Below, piece after piece: positions 55,088-64,000 of a stretch of DNA of 64,000 bases. The stretch comes from Thalassococcus profundi. GTDB taxonomy: Bacteria; Pseudomonadota; Alphaproteobacteria; Rhodobacterales; Rhodobacteraceae. Both the position numbers and the translations under genes were made by a program. The stretch lies in NCBI RefSeq assembly GCF_003344785.1, contig NZ_QPMK01000004.1:1-64000 (forward strand), in the 5' to 3' direction. Under the pieces are notes generated by a model. The model was not told where the DNA came from, searched no databases, and saw only the letters and a program-made list of their open reading frames with translations. How positions within the stretch are numbered: position 1 is the first letter of the stretch; each line of letters opens with the position of its first letter.

Positions 55088-55155
55088 TTCATAATATTCA
55101 TCATCGTGATGAGCGAAACCGATATGCGAAACGCGCACCGGGTGCGGTGCGCGTT
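55088..55155 (-). promoter_or_regulatory. Repeats and palindromes upstream of the homocysteine methyltransferase
   Basis: Upstream of the start at 55031 are a direct repeat ATTCAT-N3-ATTCAT (55088-55102, partly shared), the palindrome TCATCA-TCG-TGATGA (55098-55112) and a strong hairpin AACGCGCACCG-N4-CGGTGCGCGTT (55130-55155). The hairpin could be the terminator-like end of the zeta gene, though it has no T-run. The AT-rich palindrome is a candidate operator for a methionine regulator. I do not see a SAM or SAH riboswitch fold. Confidence 0.45.
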
Positions 55156-55203
55156 ATGTCGGGGCGGTCTCGCCTCCGTTCCGCCCTGTCAGGGCGCGCG
55201 GGG

Positions 55204-55515
55204 TTATTCGTCCAGCAGCTGCGCCTTGGCCTCGGCTTCGCATTCGATCAGCTTGGCGCGGATCTCGGCGTCGGTGGCCTTGCTGCCCAGATCGCCCGCG
55301 ACCTTGCGGATCACGTCCTCGTAGCCGGCCTCTTCGAAATCGGCCTTCACGACCTCTTTGGCATAGTCCTCGGCCTCGCTGCCGGTCTTGCCCAGAAGGC
55401 CGGCGGCCCAAAGGCCCAGCAGCTTGTTGCGCCGCGCCTCGGCGCGGAACTGCATCTGCGCGTCATGCGCGTACTTGTTTTCGAATGCGTTTTCGCGGTC
55501 GTCGAACGTGCCCAT
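55204..55515 (-). CDS. F1F0-ATPase inhibitor zeta subunit (DUF1476)
   Basis: A 103-residue helical protein. [20 protein letters not shown] and [20 protein letters not shown] match the alphaproteobacterial zeta subunit first described in Paracoccus denitrificans. Its N-terminal helix enters F1 and blocks reverse ATP hydrolysis. The following four-helix region contains [14 protein letters not shown] and the acidic tail. The start follows GAGGGAGC. It stands alone here, far from atp genes, and is divergent from purC. Confidence 0.93.
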   Translation of the reverse strand: MGTFDDRENAFENKYAHDAQMQFRAEARRNKLLGLWAAGLLGKTGSEAEDYAKEVVKADFEEAGYEDVIRKVAGDLGSKATDAEIRAKLIECEAEAKAQLLDE

Positions 55516-55695
55516 CGGCCTCGTGCTCCCTCAAGCGTGAATGTTGCCCAAGGATATGCAACGCGCGGGGTCCTTTCGCAAGGGCGCAGGGCCGGCGCCT
55601 GTGCCGATGCAGCCGCTTGCGACGGTGACGCCCATGGACTAAGAGAGCGCAACGGCGCGGACACCGCCGCGCGCCCCCGGACAAAGAGAGCTGCC

Positions 55696-56457
55696 ATGGC
55701 ACGCCGTAAGAAAATCTACGAAGGCAAGGCGAAGATCCTGTACGAAGGCCCCGAACCGGGCACCATCGTGCAGTATTTCAAGGACGATGCCACCGCCTTC
55801 AACGCCCAGAAGAAGGACGTGATCGACGGCAAAGGCGTGCTCAACAACCGGCTGTCGGAATTCTTCATGACCGGGCTGAACGGTATCGGGGTGCCCACGC
55901 ATTTCATCAAGCGGCTGAACATGCGCGAACAGCTGGTGCGCGCGGTCGAGATCGTGCCGCTCGAGATTATCGTGCGCAACTACGCCGCCGGGTCGCTGTC
56001 CAAGCGACTGGGCATCGAGGAAGGCACGGCGCTGCCGCGCCCCATCGTCGAATACTGCTACAAGGACGACAAGCTGGGCGATCCGCTGGTCACCGAAGAG
56101 CATATCGCCGCCTTCGGCTGGGCCAGCCAGCAGGACATGGACGACATCCTGAGCCTGGCACTGCGGGTCAACGATTTCCTCTCGGGCGTGATGATGGCGG
56201 TCGGTATCCGGCTGGTGGACTTCAAGATCGAGGTGGGTCGGGTCTATGACGGCGATTTCCAGCGGCTGATCGTGGCCGACGAGATTTCGCCCGACAGCTG
56301 CCGGCTGTGGGATCTCGAGACAGGGCAGAAGCTCGACAAGGACGTATTCCGCCGCGACCTCGGCTCGCTGACGGATGCCTATACCGAAGTGGCGCGGCGG
56401 CTGGGTGTGATGCCCAAGAACGCCACGCAGATGACGAAGCCGACGCTGATCAACTGA
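55696..56457 (+). CDS. purC: Phosphoribosylaminoimidazole-succinocarboxamide synthase
   Basis: A 253-residue SAICAR synthetase of purine synthesis. It shows [64 protein letters not shown] and [15 protein letters not shown]. The ATG at 55696 follows AAAGAGAG. It is followed on the same strand by purS (88 bp) and purQ, the usual order in alphaproteobacteria. Confidence 0.97.
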   Translation: MARRKKIYEGKAKILYEGPEPGTIVQYFKDDATAFNAQKKDVIDGKGVLNNRLSEFFMTGLNGIGVPTHFIKRLNMREQLVRAVEIVPLEIIVRNYAAGSLSKRLGIEEGTALPRPIVEYCYKDDKLGDPLVTEEHIAAFGWASQQDMDDILSLALRVNDFLSGVMMAVGIRLVDFKIEVGRVYDGDFQRLIVADEISPDSCRLWDLETGQKLDKDVFRRDLGSLTDAYTEVARRLGVMPKNATQMTKPTLIN

Positions 56458-56545
56458 CGGCGTGCCCGGCGCGTGCGTCGGGACATGCGAGTTTATCGGC
56501 AAGATGAAGCCGGGGCGCCGCGCGTCCCCGCGAGCGGAGAAAACG

Positions 56546-56776
56546 ATGAAGGCACGCGTGTTTGTAATGCTGAAGGACGGCGTTCTGGACCCGCAGGGGG
56601 CGGCGGTGCAGCACGCACTCGGCGGGCTCGGCTTCGAGGGGGTCGAGGGCGTGCGCCAGGGCAAGGTGATTGAACTCGACCTTGCCAAGGGCACCACCGA
56701 AGAGACCGTGCGCGAGATGTGCGAGAAGCTGCTCGCCAACACCGTGATCGAAAGCTACCGGATCGAAATGGCCTGA
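56546..56776 (+). CDS. purS: Phosphoribosylformylglycinamidine synthase subunit PurS
   Basis: A 76-residue protein of the three-part FGAM synthase (PurS-PurQ-PurL). It has KARVFVMLKDGVLDPQGAAV, GFEGVEGVRQGKVIELDL and the C-terminal MCEKLLANTVIESYRIE, normal for PurS. The ATG at 56546 follows GCGGAG. It bridges PurQ and PurL so that ammonia can pass between them. PurL is not in the window. Confidence 0.96.
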   Translation: MKARVFVMLKDGVLDPQGAAVQHALGGLGFEGVEGVRQGKVIELDLAKGTTEETVREMCEKLLANTVIESYRIEMA

Positions 56777-56833
56777 TTGCCGCGACGCCGCCGGCCAGAG
56801 CGTGTTCCCGACCGGTCCCAAGGAGTGTGTTCC

Positions 56834-57502
56834 ATGAAAGCCGCCGTCATTGTCTTCCCCGGGTCCAACTGCGACCGCGATCTCGCCACGGCCTTCGCCG
56901 CGGCGGGCTGCGATGTCAGCATGGTTTGGCACAAGGACACCGACCTGCCAGCCGGTGTCGACATCGTCGGCATCCCCGGCGGCTTCTCCTTCGGCGATTA
57001 TCTCCGCTGCGGCGCCATCGCAGCCAATTCGCCGATCTGCCGCGCGGTCAAGGCGCATGCCGACCGGGGCGGGTATGTCTTCGGCCCCTGCAACGGCTTC
57101 CAGATCCTGACCGAGACCGGGCTGCTGCCGGGTGCGCTGCTGCGGAACGCCGGCCTGAAATACATCTGCCGCACTGTCCCGCTGGTCGTGGCCACTTCTG
57201 ACAGCGTCTATACGCGCGGCTACGATGCCGGCGACACGATCCGCATTCCCATCGCGCATCATGACGGCAACTACACCGCCGATGCCGCGACGCTGGACCG
57301 GCTCGAGGCCGAGGACCGCATCGCCTTCCGGTATGGCGCCAATCCCAACGGATCGGCCCGCGACATTGCCGGCATCCTGTCCGAAAACCGCCGCGTTCTG
57401 GGGCTGATGCCGCATCCCGAGCGCGCCGCCGACGCGGCGCAAGGCAACACCGACGGCGCGCCGTTTTTCCGTCATCTGACCGAGGCGCTGACCGCGGCCT
57501 GA
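56834..57502 (+). CDS. purQ: Phosphoribosylformylglycinamidine synthase subunit PurQ
   Basis: A 222-residue class I glutamine amidotransferase. It starts [17 protein letters not shown]. It has [15 protein letters not shown], the nucleophile Cys in [10 protein letters not shown] and the His-Glu dyad in LMPHPERA. It supplies ammonia to PurL through PurS. The ATG at 56834 follows AAGGAG. It ends the purC-purS-purQ run; dctB begins about 80 bp later. Confidence 0.97.
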   Translation: MKAAVIVFPGSNCDRDLATAFAAAGCDVSMVWHKDTDLPAGVDIVGIPGGFSFGDYLRCGAIAANSPICRAVKAHADRGGYVFGPCNGFQILTETGLLPGALLRNAGLKYICRTVPLVVATSDSVYTRGYDAGDTIRIPIAHHDGNYTADAATLDRLEAEDRIAFRYGANPNGSARDIAGILSENRRVLGLMPHPERAADAAQGNTDGAPFFRHLTEALTAA

Positions 57503-57580
57503 GGCATCTTTCCGCCGCGCCTTCGGTGACGGCCCATGCCGCCGCTTGAGCCTGCGGGCGCGCCCACGTATCGTGACAGA

Positions 57581-59344
57581 ATGGACAAGCCGCAAGACGC
57601 CCTGGACGAGGCCCGCCGCACCGCGCCGCTGAGCTGGCGGGTGCGGGTGGCGCTCTGCGGTCTGTTCCTGCTCGCGGTGGCGACGGTCTGGATCACCAAT
57701 GCGCTGCTCACCGACCGGTTCACCGAAACCACGCGCAATCGCGCCGAGCTGCGGCTTGCGCTCTATTCCGGCAACCTGCTGTCCGAACTACGCCGCAACG
57801 CCATCGTACCGCAGCTTCTGGCGCGCGATCCGGCGCTGATCGGCGCGCTCAATTCCAACGATTTCAGCCAGAGCTCGCAGCGGCTGATCTCTTACGTGGA
57901 CGAGATCGGCGCGGCTTCGCTGATGCTGCTGGATGGCGACGCGCGCACCGTTGCGGCCACCGACCGCAACCGGCTGGGGGAATCGCACAGGAACGCGCCC
58001 TATTTCGTGGATGCGCAGCGCTCGAACGCGACCGTCTTCACCACGATCCAGCGAGAGACCGGCGGCTACAGTTTCACCTATTCGCGCCGCGTCGACGACC
58101 AGGGCAGCACCATCGGCGTGATCGTGGTGGAAGTGGACCTTGCCAAGTTCGAACGCTCCTGGGCGGGGATTTCCGACGCGGTGCTGGTCACCAATTCCGA
58201 AGGCACGATCATCCTTGCCACGGAACCGCGCTGGCGCGGGCTGACGCCGACCGAGGCGCTGCGCCGCGAACCGCCCGACAGCGCCATCGAACGCGCCATC
58301 CAGGCCACCGCCGATTGGACCGCATTGCCCGCCGATGCCTATGTGCAAGGCGAGGCGGTGATGCGGATCGACGGGCGCATCCCGTTCCGCGGCTGGTCGA
58401 TGACCAGCTTCACCACCTATTCCTCGGTGCGTGAGAGGGTGAACGGCGTGCTGGCGCTGGAGATCATGGGCTTCGCGATTCTGGCCGCACTCGCCTTCTA
58501 TGCGCTCAGCCGCAAGACCGCGCTGCGGATGGCGCTGTTCCAGCGCGAGTCGGCGGAGTTGCGCCAACTCAACGCCCGGCTCCAGCGGGAAATCGCCGAG
58601 CGCGAGCGCGTGCAGAAGACCCTTGCCGTGGCCGAGCAGACGCTGGCGCAAAGCTCCAAGCTCGCGGCCCTGGGCGAGATGTCGGCCGCCGTCAGTCACG
58701 AATTGAACCAGCCGCTGGCGGCTATGAAGACCTACCTCGCCGGTGCGCGGCTCCTGTTGCGCCGCAACCGGCCCGACGAGGCGCTGACCGCGTTCCACCG
58801 CATCGACGACCTCATCGAGCGTATGGGCGGCATCACCCGGCAGCTGAAATCCTATGCCCGCAAGGGCCAGGCGGAGTTCTCGCCCGTGGACATGGGCGAT
58901 GCGCTGGCCGCGTCCCTGTCGATGATGGAGCCGCAGCTGAAGTCCCGCAAGGTCAAGATCACCCGCATCCTGCCGGACCAGCCGGTCCGCGTCATGGGCG
59001 ACCGGATGCGGATCGAGCAGGTGATGATCAACCTGCTGCGCAACGCGCTCGACGCCACCAAGACCGTGCGCGATCCGCAGGTCGATATCATCCTCGCCTC
59101 CGGAGAGACGGCCACGCTCACCGTGCGCGACAACGGGCACGGGATTGAGGACCTCGATGCACTCTTCGAGCCGTTCTACACCACCAAGCAGCCGGGCGAC
59201 GGTGTCGGACTGGGGCTTGCCATTTCCTCGGGGATCGTCAACGACCTCGGCGGCCGCCTGACCGCGCGCAATGCGGAAGTCGGCGGGGCTGTGTTCGAGA
59301 TGCAGCTTCCTATATTGAATGAAGAGACCAGGGCCGCGGAGTAA
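57581..59344 (+). CDS. dctB: C4-dicarboxylate sensor histidine kinase DctB
   Basis: A 587-residue membrane kinase (an in-frame ATG at 57536 would add 15 residues; neither site has a strong ribosome motif). It has a transmembrane helix at about 22-43, a periplasmic double PAS-like sensor (about 45-290; DEIGAASLMLLDGDARTVAATDRNRLG, YSFTYSRRVDD), and a second helix at about 295-315. A coiled coil is followed by His in SAAVSHELNQPLAAMKTYLAG and the ATPase motifs (NLLRNALDA, DNGHGIED, GVGLGLAIS). It senses dicarboxylates and passes phosphate to DctD, encoded 7 bp later. No dctPQM genes are in the window. Confidence 0.93.
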   Translation: MDKPQDALDEARRTAPLSWRVRVALCGLFLLAVATVWITNALLTDRFTETTRNRAELRLALYSGNLLSELRRNAIVPQLLARDPALIGALNSNDFSQSSQRLISYVDEIGAASLMLLDGDARTVAATDRNRLGESHRNAPYFVDAQRSNATVFTTIQRETGGYSFTYSRRVDDQGSTIGVIVVEVDLAKFERSWAGISDAVLVTNSEGTIILATEPRWRGLTPTEALRREPPDSAIERAIQATADWTALPADAYVQGEAVMRIDGRIPFRGWSMTSFTTYSSVRERVNGVLALEIMGFAILAALAFYALSRKTALRMALFQRESAELRQLNARLQREIAERERVQKTLAVAEQTLAQSSKLAALGEMSAAVSHELNQPLAAMKTYLAGARLLLRRNRPDEALTAFHRIDDLIERMGGITRQLKSYARKGQAEFSPVDMGDALAASLSMMEPQLKSRKVKITRILPDQPVRVMGDRMRIEQVMINLLRNALDATKTVRDPQVDIILASGETATLTVRDNGHGIEDLDALFEPFYTTKQPGDGVGLGLAISSGIVNDLGGRLTARNAEVGGAVFEMQLPILNEETRAAE

Positions 59345-59351
59345 GCAGCAG

Positions 59352-60686
<1,335 letters not shown>

Positions 60687-60710
60687 GCGCATTTCTGGTG
60701 GACAGTGCGG

Positions 60711-60736
60711 GAGCGAGGGGCCAGCCCCTCGCGCTC
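60711..60736. terminator. Hairpin between convergent dctD and ornithine cyclodeaminase
   Basis: GCGAGGGGC (60713-60721) and GCCCCTCGC (60724-60732) form a 9-bp stem with flanking GA/TC. It is followed by CCCCGGAGGTTTATT, the kind of GC hairpin with a short T-rich tail common after Rhodobacteraceae genes. It lies between two convergent stops. Confidence 0.65.
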
Positions 60737-60772
60737 CCCGGAGGTTTATTGGCAAGATGAAGGGTGGTGGCT

Positions 60773-61831
60773 TCAGGCGGCGGTCGCCGAGGGGGCGGCG
60801 CGCATGAGCATGCCGTAGAGGTCGCGCGGGTCGTCCGGATCGGCGAGCAGGTCGAGCGGTTGGTAGAGCCCCGTTTCCATCGCCGTTTCGCGGATGACGC
60901 GCAGGGCGCTGAAATCCTCGATTGCGAAACCCACTGAATCGAAGAGCGTGATCTGCTGCGCGTCGCGGCGACCGGGCGCGTCGCCCGAGATGACCTGCCA
61001 GAGTTCGGTGACCGGGTGGTCTTCGGGCAGCTGCTGCAGCTCTCCCTCGATGCGGGTCTGTTCGGGGTATTCCACGAAGATGTCGGAGCGTTCGAGGATG
61101 GCGCGCGCCAGTTCGGTCTTGCCCGGGCAGTCGCCGCCGATGGCGTTGATGTGCACGCCCGCGCCCACCATGTTGTCGCTCAGGATCGTGGCGTATTGCT
61201 TGTCCGCCGTGCAGGTGGTGAGGATTTGCGCGCCTTCGATGGCGGCCTCGGCGCTGTCGCAGGGCACGACGCGCAGGCCGCTGCCCGCGAGGTTGGCCGC
61301 GCATTTCGCGGTGGCGGCGGGGTCGATATCGTAGAGCCGCACCTCGCGCAGGCCGAGGATTGCCTGCATGGCGAGGCTCTGGAATTCGGACTGCGCGCCG
61401 TTGCCGATCATCGCCATGGTGGTCGCGTTTTTCGGGGCCAGATGTTTCGCCGCGACCGCCGACATGGCGGCGGTGCGCAGGGCGGTGAGCAGGGTCATTT
61501 CGGACAGCAGCACCGGGTAGCCGTTGCCGACATTCGCCAGCAGGCCGAAGGCGGTCACGGTCTGCAGCCCTTCGCGCATGTTCTTGGGGTGGCCGTTGAC
61601 GTATTTGAAGCCGTAGACCTCGCCATCCGAGGTCGGCATCAGCTCGATCACGCCTTCGGGCGAATGGCTGGCGACACGCGGCGTCTTGTCGAAGGCGGGC
61701 CAGCGGCGGAAATCCTCCTCGATGGCCTCGGCGAGGCGGCGCAGCAGGGCGTCGAGGCCGACCCGGTGGATCAGTTGCATCATGTGATCGACGGAGACGA
61801 AGGGCACATAAGCCTTGTCGGAGGGGGTCAT
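60773..61831 (-). CDS. Ornithine cyclodeaminase
   Basis: A 352-residue member of the ornithine cyclodeaminase/mu-crystallin family, which turns ornithine into proline and ammonia with bound NAD. It has GFKYVNGHPKN, the ornithine-site LLSEMTLLTALRTAAMSAVAAKHL, the Rossmann motif TMAMIGNGAQSEFQ, VHINAIGGDCPGKTEL and SVGFAIEDFSAL. The ATG at 61831 follows CAGGAGCC. It lies 13 bp after arginase, and together they convert arginine to proline and urea. Confidence 0.94.
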   Translation of the reverse strand: MTPSDKAYVPFVSVDHMMQLIHRVGLDALLRRLAEAIEEDFRRWPAFDKTPRVASHSPEGVIELMPTSDGEVYGFKYVNGHPKNMREGLQTVTAFGLLANVGNGYPVLLSEMTLLTALRTAAMSAVAAKHLAPKNATTMAMIGNGAQSEFQSLAMQAILGLREVRLYDIDPAATAKCAANLAGSGLRVVPCDSAEAAIEGAQILTTCTADKQYATILSDNMVGAGVHINAIGGDCPGKTELARAILERSDIFVEYPEQTRIEGELQQLPEDHPVTELWQVISGDAPGRRDAQQITLFDSVGFAIEDFSALRVIRETAMETGLYQPLDLLADPDDPRDLYGMLMRAAPSATAA

Positions 61832-61844
61832 GGCGGGGCTCCTG

Positions 61845-62768
61845 TCAGAGAATGCGCGGGGTGGGGCGGTCGAAGACGGTGCGTCCGAGCGCCGAGGCGG
61901 CAAGGTCGACCATCAGCTGCGCGGTGCGGCCGCGTTCGTCCAGCATCGGGTTCAGCTCCACGAGGTCCAGCGAGGTCATGACGCCGGCGTCGTGGATCAT
62001 CTCCATCACCAGGTGCGCCTCGCGCACGGTGGCGCCGCCCGGCACAGTGGTGCCGACTGCGGGGGCGACGGCGGGGTCGAGGAAATCGACGTCGAGCGAG
62101 ACGTGCAGCGCGCCGCCCGCGCCGACCACGGTGTCGAGGAAGGCGTCCAGCGGCTTGGCGATGCCGTGTTCGTCGATGTCGCGCATGTCGTGGCGGCGGA
62201 TGTTGCTGGCTTCGAGCATCTGACGCTCCGGCTCGTCGACCGAGCGCAGGCCGATGATGCAGACCTGGTCCTCGGGCACCGGGTGCGGCACTGGCGGGAA
62301 GCCGTCGAAGCCCATGCGCCCGGTGAGATAGGCCAGCGGCGTGCCGTGCAGATTGCCCGAGGTGGTGGTCTCGCAGGTGTGGAAATCCGAATGTGCATCG
62401 AGCCAGAGCACGAATTGCGGCCGGCCCTGCGCGGCGGCTTGGGCGGCGGCGCCGTGCACCGTGCCGAGGCTGAGGCTGTGGTCGCCGCCTAGGAAGATCG
62501 GCAGGCCCTGCGCCATGGCAGCCTGCGCCGCGCGGCTCAGGGCCTGCGTCCAGCCGATCGTTTCGGCGAGGTTGTTGAGCCCGTCGCGGGGCGCGATCTC
62601 GACCGCATCGGCGGCGACGTTGCCGAGGTCGGTCACGTCGTGGCCAAGGTCGCGCAGGGCGCCGGGCAGGCGGGCGGTGCGATAGGCGTCGGGGCCCATG
62701 AGGCAGCCCTGGCGGGCCTTGCCGCTGTCCACTGGTGCGCCGACAAGCAGGATGGTCTGGTTGGTCAT
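61845..62768 (-). CDS. rocF: Arginase
   Basis: A 307-residue ureohydrolase. The two-manganese site is visible in FLGGDHSLSLGT, LWLDAHSDFHTCETT and VSLDVDFLDPAVAP, followed by LDLVELNPMLDERG. The opening LLVGAPVDSGKARQGCLMGP is typical of arginases. It makes ornithine and urea from arginine and is followed by ornithine cyclodeaminase. It is divergent from an AsnC-type regulator, its likely controller. Confidence 0.95.
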   Translation of the reverse strand: MTNQTILLVGAPVDSGKARQGCLMGPDAYRTARLPGALRDLGHDVTDLGNVAADAVEIAPRDGLNNLAETIGWTQALSRAAQAAMAQGLPIFLGGDHSLSLGTVHGAAAQAAAQGRPQFVLWLDAHSDFHTCETTTSGNLHGTPLAYLTGRMGFDGFPPVPHPVPEDQVCIIGLRSVDEPERQMLEASNIRRHDMRDIDEHGIAKPLDAFLDTVVGAGGALHVSLDVDFLDPAVAPAVGTTVPGGATVREAHLVMEMIHDAGVMTSLDLVELNPMLDERGRTAQLMVDLAASALGRTVFDRPTPRIL

Positions 62769-62803
62769 GTGCTGGTCCCTCGATCTCGTGTTGCCCGGAG
62801 TAT

Positions 62804-62842
62804 TGCGCAAATCGGGCTGGATTCCACCGGCCAATTTGCACA
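62804..62842. promoter_or_regulatory. Candidate Lrp/AsnC operator
   Basis: TGCGCAAAT (62804-62812) and ATTTGCACA (62834-62842) are an inverted repeat with one mismatch and a 21-bp spacer. They lie in the 108 bp between the divergent arginase and AsnC-type genes. The two half sites are two helical turns apart, as expected for Lrp-type binding. Confidence 0.5.
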
Positions 62843-62876
62843 GATTGTACAGGATATGATCAAACCGGAGGTGAGG

Positions 62877-63317
62877 ATGGCCAAATTGGACGACATGGAC
62901 CAACGGCTGATCTCGGCCCTGCGGCACGATGCGCGGACGTCCCTTTCGGACCTTGCCAGCCTTCTGGGCCTGTCGCGCACAACGGTGCGGGCAAGGATCG
63001 AGCGGCTGCGGGCGTCCGGAGAGATCCTCGGGTTCTCGGTCGTGTTGCGCGGCGATGCGGCGCGCGACCCGGTGCGGGCGCTGACGATGATCGGGATCGA
63101 GGGGCGCGGCACCGACCGCATCCTGCGCACCCTGAACGGGCTGCCGGAGGTGCGGGCGCTGCATTCCACCAATGGCCGCTGGGACGTGATCGCGGAACTG
63201 GGCGCGCCGACCCTGGAAGCGCTGGACGCGGTACTGGCGCGCATCCGGCGCATGGACGGGGTGGCCAACAGCGAAACCTCGCTGCTGTTGAGCACGCGGA
63301 AATCAGCGCGCGGGTGA
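62877..63317 (+). CDS. Lrp/AsnC-family transcriptional regulator
   Basis: A 146-residue regulator. The N-terminal helix-turn-helix (about 5-50) has DMDQRLISALRHDARTSLSD and LLGLSRTTVRARIERL. The C-terminal ligand domain has RALTMIGIEGRGTDRILRTL and the GRWDVIAELGAPTLEALDAVL pattern of Lrp-type proteins. The ATG at 62877 follows GGAGGTGA; an in-frame ATG at 62856 is possible. It is divergent from the arginase-cyclodeaminase operon and is likely to activate it with arginine or ornithine as ligand. It is convergent with dsbB, 4 bp away. Confidence 0.92.
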   Translation: MAKLDDMDQRLISALRHDARTSLSDLASLLGLSRTTVRARIERLRASGEILGFSVVLRGDAARDPVRALTMIGIEGRGTDRILRTLNGLPEVRALHSTNGRWDVIAELGAPTLEALDAVLARIRRMDGVANSETSLLLSTRKSARG

Positions 63318-63321
63318 GGGA

Positions 63322-63777
63322 TCAGCGCCGCGCCGCCAGCACCCAGACCACGGCCAGCGCGAGAGACAGCACCGCGTTCCAGCCCGCCATCGAGAGGCCC
63401 AGCATCTGCCAGGCGATCTCGTCGCAGCGGATCAGCGGCGCGCCCATGATCTGATCGAGCAGCGCATCCGTCGACAGCCCGTCTATGGCACCGGAGGTGC
63501 AGGTCGTGGGGCCTTCCCACCAGCCTTGCTCGACACCCACATGATAGGCGCCGACTCCGGCGGTGCTCAGCGCCGCGAGCGCGCCCAGCCAGGGGAGGAA
63601 CCGCAGGCCGGTGACCAGAGCGGCGACGCCGATCACGATGGCCGCAACATGCGGGTAGCGCTGCCAGTAGCAGAGCTTGCAGGGCGGCAGTTCGCCCAGG
63701 TACTGGAAGCCGAGCGCGCCCAGCATCAGCGCGGCGGAGCCGAGGGTGGCGATCAGGATCAGGGTGTTGCGGGTCAT
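63322..63777 (-). CDS. dsbB: Disulfide bond formation protein B
   Basis: A 151-residue inner-membrane protein with four helices. The quinone-side Cys pair is in PPCKLCYWQRYPH. The second periplasmic pair lies in TTCTSG and IRCDEIAW, wider apart than in E. coli. It reoxidises DsbA and passes electrons to quinone. Its start overlaps the stop of the YqaA-type gene by 4 bp. Confidence 0.93.
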   Translation of the reverse strand: MTRNTLILIATLGSAALMLGALGFQYLGELPPCKLCYWQRYPHVAAIVIGVAALVTGLRFLPWLGALAALSTAGVGAYHVGVEQGWWEGPTTCTSGAIDGLSTDALLDQIMGAPLIRCDEIAWQMLGLSMAGWNAVLSLALAVVWVLAARR

Positions 63778-64000
63778 AGGTAGCGCACCAGGACAAAGCC
63801 GCCGATCAGCAGCAGGACGAAGACGGTGAAGACAAGGCCCAGCCGCCGTTCGATGAAGTCGCGGATCGGGGCGCCGAAGACGCGCAGCAGCCCCGCGACG
63901 ATGAAGAACCGCAGCGCCCGGGCGAGGATCGAGGTGGCGACGAAGGTGCCCAGCGGCATGGCGGTCCAGCCCGACATGATCGTGATGACCTTGTAGGGGA
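63774..64000 (-). CDS. YqaA/DedA-family membrane protein, partial
   Basis: The C-terminal 74 residues or so of a membrane protein that continues past the window edge. PYKVITIMSGWTAMPLGTFV and ILARALRFFIVAGLLRVFG are family features of YqaA (SNARE-associated/DedA superfamily), including the Pro-Tyr-Lys near a re-entrant segment. The last hydrophobic helix (VFTVFVLLLIGGFVLV) ends the chain. The front of the gene is not visible, so the start is unknown. It is coupled to dsbB. Confidence 0.85.
   Translation of the reverse strand, partial: PYKVITIMSGWTAMPLGTFVATSILARALRFFIVAGLLRVFGAPIRDFIERRLGLVFTVFVLLLIGGFVLVRYL

Noticed and set aside
54896-55203. SAM or SAH riboswitch before the homocysteine methyltransferase
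   Set aside because: Only simple palindromes and one hairpin are present; no pseudoknot or conserved core of a known class was recognisable by eye.

Overview
The window looks like a high-GC chromosome segment from a marine alphaproteobacterium of the Rhodobacteraceae (Roseobacter group). The evidence is the GTTC-N7-GTTC SOS box on lexA, the F1-ATPase zeta subunit, class II DAHP synthase, a sigma54-type DctD that lacks GAFTGA, a separate corrinoid protein with a homocysteine methyltransferase, and the run gltA-gltX-comEC-lexA-moeA-moaC-trpC-ung-trpD-trpG. No plasmid or phage replication genes, CRISPR array or rRNA were seen.

Region by region. 1-7.6 kb is accessory: a cut IS5-type transposase, a lipoprotein gene broken by an in-frame TGA, a LysR/RidA pair, an aldo/keto reductase with a divergent TetR repressor and a paired operator, then a restriction-modification operon (HNH nuclease, C5-cytosine methyltransferase, unknown small protein) between a beheaded AraC gene and tRNA-Asn. 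7.7-15.2 kb holds a metallo-hydrolase, an EnvZ-like kinase, a thioesterase and a response regulator-FIST-hybrid kinase operon resembling Pseudomonas nosP-nahK. 15.9-23.5 kb is a branched-chain amino acid type ABC operon (livK-G-F-H-M) with three small Cys-containing exported proteins inside it and a GlxA-type regulator upstream. 23.6-25.0 kb is DAHP synthase. 25.2-30.0 kb is a tightly coupled gpsA-phosphatase-ggpS operon that should make the osmolyte glucosylglycerol from glycerol-3-phosphate, with galU divergent.

30.1-44 kb is mostly housekeeping: a PAS protein, yicC-gmk-gamma carbonic anhydrase, ccmF-ccmH, an enoyl-CoA hydratase, an unrecognised acidic two-repeat protein, citrate synthase, glutamyl-tRNA synthetase, ComEC and LexA. 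44.1-48.8 kb is one coupled operon trpG-trpD-ung-trpC-moaC-moeA. 49-55.5 kb has a YibQ-type protein with a very long acidic linker, then a one-carbon/B12 neighbourhood (DUF1638 protein, an unannotated 57-residue membrane protein, corrinoid protein, SOS-box radical SAM gene, homocysteine methyltransferase) and the ATPase zeta inhibitor. 55.7-60.7 kb is purC-purS-purQ and dctB-dctD. 60.8-64 kb is ornithine cyclodeaminase, arginase and a divergent AsnC regulator, then dsbB and a YqaA gene cut by the window edge.

The points I rate highest are: three coupled exported Cys proteins in the liv operon; a perfect SOS box on the SplB-like radical SAM gene; the gpsA-HAD-ggpS osmolyte operon; the FIST/hybrid-kinase module; the DctD without GAFTGA; the acidic repeat protein; and the compact R-M island. 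All function calls are from reading the sequence; no searches were run.
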